Source: Nigrospora sphaerica (Eukaryota; Ascomycota; Sordariomycetes; Amphisphaeriales; Apiosporaceae). Taken from it: DNA of 64,000 nucleotides. The stretch is from the NCBI GenBank assembly GCA_018287875.1, contig JAGVVL010000027.1:1116001-1180000 (forward strand), in the 5' to 3' direction. Shown here piece by piece: positions 51,428 to 62,158 of this stretch. The position numbers were made by a program, and so were the translations under genes. The number at the start of each line of letters is the position of its first letter. Position 1 is the first letter of the stretch. Under the pieces are notes generated by a model. The model had not been told where the DNA came from and ran no database searches. It saw only the letters and a list, made by a program, of their open reading frames with translations.

Positions 51428-54400
51428 ATGATGGCCACGGCCTGGCATCCCGTCCAAAGCCCAAGTGACGCCGACACCGCGAAACGACAGCTGGCCAACG
51501 AGGCCTACACCGTCGGCTGGATCTGCGCCCTTTCGACCGAGTATGTCGCGGCGCGCGCCTTTCTCGACGACGAGCACGAGGGCCCTGAGCACAGCGCCCA
51601 GCACGACAACAACGACTATACCCTCGGGCGTATCGGAAAACACAATGTGGTGATTGCCGTGCTGCCCGATGGCGAGTACGGCACGGCGTCGGCGGCGACG
51701 GTCGCACGCGATATATTGCACAGCTTTCCTAATGTGCGCATTGGTCTGATGGTCGGCATCGGCGGCGGCGCTCCCAGTCAAAGGCACGACATTCGATTGG
51801 GCGACATCGTTGTTAGCGCGCCTCGGGACGGCCGCGGGGGCGTGTTCCAGTACGACTTTGGCAAGACGATCCAGGACCAGACGTTCCGCGAGACAGGCTT
51901 CCTAGCGCAGCCACCCACTGTCCTGCGTACAGCCGTCAGTGGGATTAGGGCACAGTACGAGAGCGACGGCCATCATATTCAAGACGCGATCGAAGCTGCC
52001 CTTTGGACAAAGCCGCGACTCCGGAAGAAGTACCGCCAGCCCGACGTAAGTACCGACCGGCTATACCGTGCTGATCTCACCCACCCTTGCGACGATGAAG
52101 CAGGCTGTGTGACGTCTTGTGGCACCGACGCTTCTGCAATGGTCTCGCGGCCGGCGCGTGACGAAGAGGACGATAACCCTGCGATCCACTACGGCCTAAT
52201 CGCATCAGCCAACCAGCTAATGAAAGATGCTGTGGTGCGCGACAAGCTCGCGCGCGAGAAAGATGTGCTGTGCTTTGAAATGGAGGCGGCCGGTTTAATG
52301 AACCACTTCCCGTGCCTAGTGATCCGGGGGATTTACAACTATGCGGACACGCACAAGAATAAGGAATGGCAGGGCTATGCCGCAATGACGGCGGCGGCGT
52401 ACGCGAAGGATCTGCTCGGGCGCATTGCACCAAATAAAGTGGAGGCCGAGAAGCGGCTGAGCGAACTTATTACGGACGGTAGGTAATCTACAACTCCTAG
52501 TTTCGCAGCACGGATAGGAAATCCTCATGTCGGTGATTATACTAATAGTCGGATAGCGAATGAGAACCTACGCATTGTGCAGACGACGACGAAGGGCATG
52601 CAGCAGACCGTGGCGGGACTGGAGACGGACGGTCGTCTGCACAAGATTCGGACCTGGTTGCCACCGCCCGATCCGTCCACCAACTTCATAAAGCGCGCGA
52701 GCAGCACCATACAGTGACCATCCAGTGGTTTCTTAACAGTGGTGCATATAGGACGTGAAAGATGGAGCGCAACTCGTTCCTGTGGCTCAAAGGCATCCCG
52801 GGCTACGGTAAGACGATTCTCAGCTCGTCCGTCGTAGTCGATCTAGAGCAGGACGCCACGTCTCGGAGCTTTGTCTATTTCTATTTCGATTTTAACGACT
52901 TCGTAAAGCAGTCGACCGAAAAGATGACCCGGTCGCTTTTTCACCAGCTTTATCATAACCAAATAGATCTACGGAAGGAGGTGGATGCTCTCTATTCGTC
53001 TTGCAATAACGGAGATCGCCAGCCAGACAGCGCATCTCTGCTCAAGCTCTTCCAGAGTATGGTCCAGCAGGCCGGCGAATTATGGATTGTGCTCGATGCT
53101 CTCGACGAATGCCCAGGACGGAAAGACGAACTCGCGGGCGGACTGCTCTCATGAATCAGGGGCCTTCGCAACGCTTGCTTGGATATCCACATGCTGGTGA
53201 CGAGCCGGCCAGAACAAGACATCCAAATTGACTTTAACAAGTGGGCTTATGAGACCGAGATTGTTACCTTCCAGAGAAGCCATGTATTGGACGACATTGA
53301 TACCTACGTGAAGGCACGAATGAGGGAAATGTACCGATGGTAAGGCAGGCATGACATTCGAGAAAAGATGGAGGCTGTTTTAGTTCGGAAGGCGAGCGGA
53401 ATGTAAGCAACCGCCCACAATTGATGAACAAGTGTGAGGCTAATGAAATAGGTTCCGCTGGGTCTCTTAACAAGTCGACGCTTTGGATACGTCTTGATCC
53501 CCAAGATGTATTCGAGGCTTTGGGGGATCTCCCTAAGACTTTTTACGACATATACGCGAGGAAACTGCGGAGCGTGTTGCCACGCTATAAGAAGCGCATG
53601 ACACGGCTCTTACAAATTTTGACATACTCCGAGAGGCCTCTCCGAATCGAAGAAGCTGTCGACGTAGTGGTGGTTGACCCCTCCGGGCAACCTAGGTTCG
53701 ACCCTCTAACCGAATGCCGACAGCCGAGGAAGTAGTTTGATACCGCTCTAGTCTTGTCACTCTAGTCAGACGGGAAGAAGAAGGGAGCGGAAGGACAGTT
53801 ACTGAGATCCGACACACTCACTTCTCGGGTCAAGAATATCTCGCGTCCGACCGAGTGGACAACTCTGTGGCCACATATCTCGGCAAGATCAACGCAAGCA
53901 CTGCCATGGCACAAGTATGTCTTTCTTACCTGCTCGACTTGGATCATTCATACGATATAATACAACAGCAGAACCAGGCTCTAGCACAGTTTTCGGCGCA
54001 GTACTGGCCGGCAAATACAGCAGTTGTCGAGGCCTCTCTGAAAGCTATTTTCCCAGAGGTTGAAGAATACTTCTCATCTACGGTCACGTACTAGTTCGGG
54101 TATAACCTATAATCTCCAGATCATCCTTGGAGCTTTTCACACAGTACTGAGGAGACGGTTCCTGCTCTGTACTACGCATCGTTTGTTGGGCTAGGTCAAT
54201 CTGTTTAGCTACTGCTCGATAAGGGCGCCGACGTCAACGCACAAAGCGGAGATTGCGGCAATTCTCTGCAGGTGGCTTCCGAAGGGGGACACGAGAAACT
54301 CGTCCAGCTGCTACTTAGCAAGGGCGCCGACGTGAACACACGAGGCGGACACTACGGCAATGTTCTACAGGCAGCCTCCCGAGGAGGACGCAAGAAGGTG

Positions 54401-54472
54401 GTCCAGCTGACGCTTGCTACACAGCCATTACAGTCAATGCAACGTATGCGGCCTGAAATCTGCTGTAAATAA
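51428..54472 (+). pseudogene. Phosphorylase-NACHT-ankyrin NLR, decayed (NLR4)
   Basis: The first exon (51428-52478) encodes a PNP_UDP-type nucleoside phosphorylase domain: [20 protein letters not shown], and [19 protein letters not shown]. The expected catalytic Asp of GICDY is Asn (GIYNY). After a 78-nt intron the linker WLPPPDPSTNF is followed by a one-base deletion near 52690. Then come a TGA (about 52757) where Y-R-T-W-K is expected, and a NACHT domain with GIPGYGKT (Tyr for Cys) and VLDALDEC. A TGA at 53152 and several stops and frameshifts (53341, 53467-53500, 53733) follow. Two ankyrin repeats (LLSKGADVN, VASEGGHEKLVQLLL) remain at 54190-54415. Intact relatives detect ligands through the ankyrins. 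This copy is dead. Confidence 0.85.
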
Positions 54473-55431
54473 TATCGCAAATCGAAGTACAGACAATCTG
54501 TAGAGTTAATCCGATCGTGGTAGTAAGCTGCACAGCCTTATCGTGAGCCTGGCCGTTAGGTTGGGCGAAGCGCTGTGCCCGTGGAAGCATGAAGTATGGC
54601 GGGGCAACTTCAATGCCCTGCATCAGGTGTCGCACTAAACAGGCTGTTCGTTAAGACTCATAACATCCAACCCAACCCCAAGCAATAGGTTTAAGGGTTA
54701 TTTCATAACTACGATCCAGATGTTTTGATTGACTAGTCACCATCATCCAGTCATATAAGATTTTTAGGCTACGTATAAGTAGCTCCCACCATGAAGGTGC
54801 AGCGGCAGATGGTGCTTTAGAGGCGCCGCGAGCTCACGATCGCTCCGCTGTGGCCAGCCACATACAACCGCTGCTGCAACACCCAGGCATTGTGAGCGCC
54901 TCGTCTGGCCAATATTTCAAGCCTGTCACTGACGCTCCACCACAAGGGAACTCTTAACCAGCGGGTCATCCGGATTGATACCAGCCGCTCTAAAAGCTAT
55001 ATTTTCTGTCCATTAGATATTAGAACGCAAGCCAGTGCGGCTATGGGTTTTGACTGGCGGCAGACGGGTTATCAGCGCTTTAAAAGTCCTTGGGTGGAGG
55101 AACGGACGAGCACGGGAAAGAATCCAAATACTCGGCGAGAACGTCCATAAGACGTCGAGATACAATTGCCCGCTCTCCCACGAGGGACCATGAAGAGGGA
55201 TCGTCGTGTTCCATCCAGATGTGTAAGTGGCGTAGTTGGGGTAACTGACAAACGGCCGACCAAACACGCGCCCATGTCCTGGACGCTGTCGACATCGTGC
55301 CCGTGTGACGAGAAGCGCCGGCCAGTGGGTCATTCCCGTTAGCTGCCAGTACCCGTATCTACGCATGACAAGTAGGGTCATGCCCATCACAAATAGCCGC
55401 CTTGCACAGGGCGGGGGCAGGGCATTTATTA
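54473..55431. other. 3' flank of NLR4 and intergenic region
   Basis: No supported gene. Minus-strand frames at 55013-55462 have no recognisable domain. Confidence 0.45.
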
Positions 55432-55972
55432 CAACAACAGCAACAACCCCCCGGGAGAGCACGTACTCGAACTACTTGCACCTGGTGGGCTCCCCCTGCC
55501 CACCAGCCCGCAGTCCTCGAAGTTGTCATTCCCCTCGGTGATTTTGCCGAGGGTGGGGCTGTTGTCGTCACTCGCGCGGAAGGTGACGGAGCGGCCGTTT
55601 TGGGTGACGGAGACGAAGCCGCTGTTGCCGCAGTCCCAGTCGAACAGGTTCTCAGCGATGCCCCATTATTTCTGGCGCCGGTCGCACGCCAGCTTCCCGT
55701 TGTCCCAAACCTGGATGTGGATGCCGTCCTGGCCCCCCAGGTTTACGTTGTCGTACTGGAAGACACGGGCCATGACGCAGCGCGGGGGTGGGGCAGCGCC
55801 GCCGTCGGTGTGGATTTCGTCGTCGACGTGAAGGACCACGCGCCGCAGTCGCTGTGGACGGCGGTGACCTCGCCGTGCGGCCCCGCGATGTTGGTCCACG
55901 TCGTTGCCGACATGCACACGGCCCCCGCCGCCAGTTGTAGCGGGGTTCTACAGCAGCTTCATTAAAGGGCAC
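55432..55972 (-). pseudogene. Unrecognised protein remnant with one in-frame stop
   Basis: The minus-strand frame reads VFQYDNVNLGGQDGIHIQVW and DNGKLACDRRQK, then TAA, then WGIAENLFDWDCGNSGF and TLGKITEGNDNFEDCG in the same frame. The composition (Asp, Gly, Asn, Trp, Cys) and sensible residue order on both sides of the stop suggest former coding sequence. Upstream another frame (NIAGPHGEVTAVHSDCGAW) looks coding too, so a frameshift is likely. I do not recognise the family; a small secreted protein is possible. The antisense frame is proline- and valine-rich and is judged a shadow. Confidence 0.4.
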
Positions 55973-56840
55973 GCGGCCCGTATATCACAGTTATGACCGA
56001 TCAACCAGCTGCTGCTACGGATACCTCGCGCAGTGAAGCCATCACCAGTCTAGCTCTTCGCCGACGCTCCCAGTCGAGCCAGAAACGTGGACTGTGTATC
56101 TACCAGCCTGGCCATTCTCGAAGCCGCACGACTGTCTCGTCTTGTAGTCTAGTATCCCATGGCGTGGCGCTTTTGCGAACGAACCCACGTTTCGAATTAC
56201 GTCGCCTTACGGAGATGAAACCGTGAGCTCGCTCTCGTGCAGCCATGAGGCGCCTCGGTGTCTTCCCTCTGCCGAAACCTTCTGCGGAGCCACGGTTGCC
56301 CCCCCAGTGATCAACTCCTGGCCGAGTTCTCTAAGAGGACTTCTCATTGAGCAGAATCACCACCTGTGCAGGATGTCATTGTCTTGGCGGCTGATGCATG
56401 CGTTTTCGTGAAGAGGGATGGTTTTTTATTCTGGCTACGATCAAGACAAATACGGACACCTCTTTAATGGACCAGTTTCCCTAGACCTTGTTCTTAAAGC
56501 TGGTGCAGTGCCACGAATCTGTATCTCCATACTGGTTCCTAGGCCCCGTCGGTGTCGCCACCAAACGTCTGGCACACCTTTCTGTGGTGCAGAACAGATG
56601 TAAGCTACTCGGGAAGTTTCCAGCTGCCTGCAGAATGGGTTTGAATAGGCTAGATGCGCGGACCCTGAAATAAGATTAGCTTCGATTCGGACAGAGAACA
56701 TTCTAGAACCATAGCGCTTAATATAAATATTCCAGGCCCCCTTGAACCTACTTTTGCAAGGAAGTCGGAATGGAAGAGATGACATTAATATATTCTAGGA
56801 CATACTGAAGGAGCGTACGCTTAAGAGAGATGACTACTTC
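55973..56840. other. 3' flank of NLR2
   Basis: No recognised gene. Contains the likely 3' UTR of the minus-strand NLR2. Confidence 0.5.
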
Positions 56841-59800
56841 CTATGCAAACTGCATAATTATAACCCTTCCTGACCCATTGCCAATTGCTACCATGGAGTC
56901 CCGTACAGCTGACGTGTGTGGGCGGAAATCGGCAGGCAACCAGAGCAGATTGCAGCCATCCCGAGTAACCCAGCAGCAATCCTTGCTAATACCGTAACCA
57001 AGGCGATTCCCATCTGGCTGGACATGCTCTCCCGCTAGAGATGAGTCTGTGTCCGCAGCGAGCTCACTAGTCCCCTCAGCTGGCTTCATCTCAATTGCTA
57101 TAGCACCAACGTCAGTTAGAAGTGACAGACCATCCTTAGTGATATACAGTCTTGTTAAAGTGGTGCCAACATAGATGGTTTGAAAGCACTCGGCGGTAGC
57201 AGTTTCCCAGAGCTTGACCGCGTTGTCGTTCGAGGCCGACGCGAGCACCTGGCCACTGGGTGAGAAGGCCATTGACCAAACGGTGCCCCTATGGCCCTCG
57301 AGCGTCGACTTCTCTGCGCCCGTCTGGACGTCCCAGAGCTTGACCGTGTTGTCACTCGAGGCCGACGCGAGCACCTGGCCGTCGGGCGAGAAGGCCACTG
57401 ACCTAACCCTGTCGCTATGGCCCTCGAGCGTCGTCTTCTCTGCGCCCGTCTGGACGTCCCAGAGCTTGACCGTGTTGTTACTCGAGGCCGACGCGAGCAC
57501 CTGGCCGTCGGGCGAGAAGGCCACCGACCCAACCCTGTCGCTATGGCCCTCGAGCGTCGTCTTCTCTGCGCCCGTCTGAACATCCCAGAGCTTGACCGTC
57601 TTGTCTTCCGAGGCCGACGCAAGCACCTGGCCGTCGGGCGAGAAGGCCACTGACCAAACCCAGCCGCTATGGCCCTCGAGCGTTGTCTTCTCTGCGCCCG
57701 TCTGGACATCCCAGAGCTTGACCGTCTTGTCACTCGAGGCCGACGCAAGCACCTGGCCATCGGGCGAAAAGGCCACTGACCAAACGTAACTGCTATGGCC
57801 CTCGAGCTTCGACTTATCTGCGCCCGTCTGGACGTCCCAGAGCTTGACCGTCTTGTCGTCCGAGGCCGACGCGAGCACCTGGCCATCGGGCGAAAAGGCC
57901 ACCGACCTAACGTAACTGCTATGGCCCTCGAGCGTCGACTTATCTGCGCCCGTCTGGACGTCCCAGAGCTTGACCGTGTTGTCACTCGAGGCCGACGCGA
58001 GCACCTGGCCGTCGGGCGAGAAGGCCACTGACCAAACGTAACTGCTATGGCCCTCGAGCGTCGACTTCTCTGCGCCCATCTGGACGTCCCAGAGCTTGAC
58101 CGTCTTGTCGTCCGAGGCCGACGCGACCACCTGGCCATCGGGCGAAAAGGCCACCGACCTAACCCTGTTGCTATGGCCCTCGAGCGTCGACTTCTCTGCG
58201 CCCGTCTGGACGTCCCAGAGCTTGACCGTGTTGTCGTCCGAGGCCGACGCGAGCACCTGGCCGTCGGGCGAGAAGGCAACTGACCAAACGGTGCCCCAAT
58301 GGCCCTCGAGCGTCGTCTTCTCTGCGCCCGTCTGGACGTCCCAGAGCTTGACCGTGTTGTCGTCCAAGGCCGACGCGAGCACCTGGCCATCGGGCGAGAA
58401 GGCCACTGACCAAACGATGCCCCTATGGCCCTCGAGCGTCGACTTCTCTGCGCCCGTCTGGACGTCCCAGAGCTTGACCGTGCTGTCACTCGAGGCCGAC
58501 GCGAGCACCTGGCCGTCGGGCGAGAAGGCAACTGACCAAACGGTGTCCCAATGGCCCTCGAGCGTCGTCTTCTCTGCGCCCGTCTGGACGTCCCAGAGCT
58601 TGACCGTGTTGTCGCCCGAAGCCGACGCGAGCACCTGGCCGTTGGGCGAAAAGGCCACTGAGTTGAGCTCATTTTTATGGCCCTCTAATGTTTGAAGACA
58701 TGCACTCCAACTTTCATTAACCTTGGTGAGCACTGTCAACAGGGACCGGATTCCTTTCAGGTATTGTTTCCGCGTTATGCTTGCTAAAGGACTGAATATA
58801 AGTGCTGAGGAATACACCTGAAGAGGGTACTGTTCGATCCCCCATTTGTGTGATTGGAGAAATCGGCTTGCGTCTAGAACCCTCTCAGTCAGAGAAGATG
58901 TTGAATCGGTCGACTTCTATTATATTAACGACGCCATTACTAGGAGGAGAAGGAACTTACCTTAGCGATATTATGCATTTCGAGCATTGCGACCACGCCT
59001 TGCGGCATGGCTTTCAGAAGGCTAAGAGCTTCAAGCCACCGGAGGAAGTGAGTGCGGAAAAATTCGTCAATTTTGCCACCATCCTGAAGGTAACTGATGG
59101 CTGATTTCATACGACGGCACTGGAGCAGATGGTGAATCCAGTATACACATGAGTAACGAACAGGGCTGAGTGGGTCCGGATATGGTGTCTTGACCTCCTC
59201 GGTAGGATATCCGGGTGCACTCAAATCGTACATGTTCTCACGATTCAGTGTGCTTTTCATGCTTCGTAATGACCGTGAAAAGATCGTGCGGTGAGCATCT
59301 TCTTCTCCTTCCGGGAAAATGACATCGGATGCGTTGTGCACAAGATAGTCCTTTGCCGATTGATGGACGAAGAAGATGGTGCGTTGTCGAAGCGACAGGA
59401 AGGACCCGCAAAGGCCGATGATTTCCGATAGAGCATCGTCCTCGCCAGACGCGTCAGGAGGGATGTCGACGAATGTTTCGAGCTCATCTAAAGTAAGTGG
59501 GCGCTGGACGGTCGAAACGACTGCTAAGATGCTTTTGCAAAGCCTGGCCTCTCCGGACCTGCTGATATGGTCCATCATCTGCCTGTAAAGCGCGCTGAGT
59601 TCGGGTGGAAACTTTTCCGGCGTCAGCATAGCGCGAACATGCCATCCTGAGATAGTTTCAAGTTCTTTGCAAACCAAAGCTACCCAAAGGAAGGTGCCAT
59701 TGGCGTACGAAGACAGATAGCTGCTGACAGCGTCCCGAATTTCGTTCTTGTATTTGTTTTTCCTGGCCAGCTGATCAACGCGGTGCTTGATGTATAGCTT

Positions 59801-61728
59801 GACAGCTGCGGAAACGGATTTTTCGTTCAGCTCAAGGCTCAGCCGTGCTTTCTGTGTCGTTGGTTGAAGGTGACGTTCGATCTCGGGCCAGTTGCGACTG
59901 GAGACAATCCACTTGACTTTCGGGTATGCCGAGGACTTTTCAACGATCAAGGTAAGGAGACGTTCCAGATCTGTGGTACATTCATCCAGCGCATCGATAA
60001 CGAGATGTGTGATCTGGAGTTGCGGGTCCTCGAGGATGTCGCCGAAGATCTTGGACAATGCCTGCCACGCATTGGCATCTTCGAAAAGTTTTTTTCCAGC
60101 ATCTTTGTACCGTTGCCAAATATGCCAGATGAGATAAGGCTGACGTTTAACGAGTAGAAAGATGAGGCCGCGCAGAACGGCAGTGGCATTGTTAATTCGT
60201 GCGTCGGTAGCTCGGCAGAAAAAGAACGTCACGTTTGAGGACGTAGGATCCGGCTTCTCTAGCTCCTCAATGATGCCGCACATGAGCATTGTCTTGCCCT
60301 TGCCGGGGTCACCTTTGATCCAGAGTAGCTGGCTCCCTGGTTGGGTACTTTGCCATCGTTTGAATTCGTCGCTGTCCAAGACCCAGCGAAATGCTCCTTG
60401 AAGGAGGCCGCCCTTATCTTTCTCGATGCTGGACTTGTCGTCGCGCGGATCGGTAATATGGAGAGCTCGAATGCACTCATCAATATTGTTCTGGTCGAGC
60501 CTGCGTAGGATATTGGACTGGTCCTGGTTGGCGTCGACTAACTCCTGTATCTTGGACAAAACACCATCAAGCTGTGCGCGCACCGCGTCCGCATCTCTCG
60601 CAATGCCCTTCAATTTTAGCAGACTCTCAGCAGACGTATTCCTGTCGACGTCTGATATAATCTCTGCGTCGGTTTTCTTGATGCGCTGTACCATGTCCTG
60701 CCAATCATCGTACTCGACGGTCCCTCGCAGGTAGTTCTTCGTCCGCGCGCGGTAGAAACGTAGACAGCTCTGCACCTGGAAGTCGATGATCTGCTTGTAA
60801 AATTCCACCACGATGGCAGCGAAATGGCCTTTCGTCGCAGGTTCCATGTCCTCTGGGAAGAGTAATCGCTCCATTGCAGCATAGTATCGCATTCGCAGCG
60901 TGACGTAAGTCAGTCCCTCGCTGTTCGCCGCCTCGGCAGCGACGGGATTTTTCAGGAGGGGCAGAATGAGGGAAACTCCAGCCATGACGATTGATGCATA
61001 CGGCACATCCTTGACGGCTTCTTTAGTGAGTTGCTCAGCCCATGTGACAGCACTGGCCGCTTTAGCCACGACATCGCTCAGGATAATTTCATGGCCAAGG
61101 ACCGTTGTGCGCACTTTCTTCTCTTCCATGCGCTGTAGACCCATTTCGATAATCTGCTTTAGCCTTTGCTGACGTGCTGCTGGATCATTGTGGGGGATCT
61201 GGTTGGGAACCAGAGCGGCGTTCTGTTCTTCGCTCGCGGACTGAATGGGCTGGGTGTTGGCTGCAGCTGCATTAGCGATAAACATAACATGATAACTGGC
61301 AAGCGTACGGCTGAGTGCTCTAGATAGGAGGCTCTCGTACTCGGAGACGAGCCCCTCCTTCTCCTCGGCTAGAGTATCAAACGCCCTGTCCCATAGAGAA
61401 GGCTCTTTGCCTGCCTCGTCTCGGGGGTTCAGAACGCCACCAGCGCTGGATTCCAGACTTGTGTTATCGACCATGGCAGACGTACTGACTGGAGGGCTTG
61501 TAGGTGGTGACGTTGCACTTGGGGCTTCCGTGGCGGGAAGAGCATCTTCAAGGTTGATACCACCAGTTAGTCATTCATACGTACACAAATGATGGGCTAC
61601 TAGACACTATCTCTCGTAGAAGACGACGAACTCCAACGAGTCGCACCATCCTTACCCGGGGCTTTCTTGGAGTGACGCTGTCTCCTCCATTCTTTCCATG
61701 ACTCTCTCAGCGATGATTTCTTGTCCAT
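56841..61728 (-). CDS. NACHT-WD40 NLR protein with NACHT_N-type N-terminus (NLR2)
   Basis: Model (minus): 61728-61608, 61545-58961 and 58883-56841, about 1,582 aa. The first exon (MDKKSSLRESWKEWRRQRHS) is basic and ends in a phase-1 donor GTGTCT; the acceptor follows a CTAAC branch point. If it is wrong, the start at 61474 gives about 1,518 aa. The N-terminal domain LWDRAFDTLAEEKEGLVSEY is the NACHT_N type. The NACHT domain has Walker A GDPGKGKT (about 452) and Walker B LVIDALDEC (about 554). Twelve 42-residue WD40 repeats run from about 965 to 1469. All key residues are intact. No HET or other known death-inducing domain is visible. In related fungal NLRs WD40 ligands drive oligomerisation. 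A self/non-self role is inferred from family and context. Confidence 0.88.
57190..58700 (-). repeat. Twelve nearly identical 126-bp WD40-coding repeats (NLR2)
   Basis: Each unit encodes TLEGH, five variable residues, then SVAFSPDGQVLASAS, two or three variable residues, then TVKLWDVQTGAEK[ST]. Most of each 126-bp unit is the same in all twelve, at DNA level too. Variation is confined to the residues after GH (for example WDTVW, SNRVR, SSYVW, SGWVW, SDRVG) and the residues before TVKLW (GDN, SDS, DDK, EDK, SNN). This shows recent concerted evolution. Confidence 0.95.
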
Positions 61729-61756
61729 GGAGTCCAGTGTTGCTCTGATGGAATGG

Positions 61757-62158
61757 TCAGGTTAATGTCGACTTGCAGAGAAAGCAAGCCTCGAAATAAG
61801 ATCGCCAGTAATTCACGTCGAAGATTGGATCGCAAGGAACTGAGTTTTGTACGAAACGAGTAGAGGCAGTAAGGAAGGGCGTCTCTTGATCGGCGTGGAG
61901 GTGGGTCGCGTTCTTGTATTCTTGCACGGTACAGATTCCTGCGATGACAAGGCGCTCGCACAGTCGGGATGACGAAGTGATGAAGATGTAACCAGGCCAC
62001 CGTGTGTTCAGCTCTGGCAAGAAGATGTCCAGCGTAGCCGCCAGCCTCGTGCGGGGCTTTTCTCCATCCATGGGCAAACTTGTGATTGATTGGAGGGCAT
62101 AGCCATTTCGCGAGGGCTTCCTGAACGTGGCTATACACGCCACTGCCCCGCATCCCAA
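61757..62158 (-). CDS. Possible small protein, unrecognised
   Basis: A 133-codon frame immediately upstream of NLR2 on the same strand contains LPELNTRWPGYIFITSSSRLC and VNYWRSYFEACFLC. The composition looks plausible for coding, but there is no domain, signal peptide or repeat to support it. It may instead be part of the NLR2 promoter or 5' leader. Confidence 0.2.
   Translation of the reverse strand: MGCGAVACIATFRKPSRNGYALQSITSLPMDGEKPRTRLAATLDIFLPELNTRWPGYIFITSSSRLCERLVIAGICTVQEYKNATHLHADQETPFLTASTRFVQNSVPCDPIFDVNYWRSYFEACFLCKSTLT

Noticed and set aside
55402..55965. 187-codon plus-strand frame
   Set aside because: It is antisense to the more protein-like minus-strand remnant and is rich in Ala, Val and Pro, as expected of a GC-rich shadow.
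57155..58672. Long Arg/Ser-rich 505-codon frame and several plus-strand frames across the NLR2 repeats
   Set aside because: They are alternative-frame shadows of the repeated WD40 coding sequence; low complexity, and they repeat with the same 126-bp period.
57190..58700. Regularly spaced near-identical repeats that might suggest a CRISPR array
   Set aside because: The unit is 126 bp, fully in frame and encodes WD40 blades; there are no spacers and the genome is eukaryotic.
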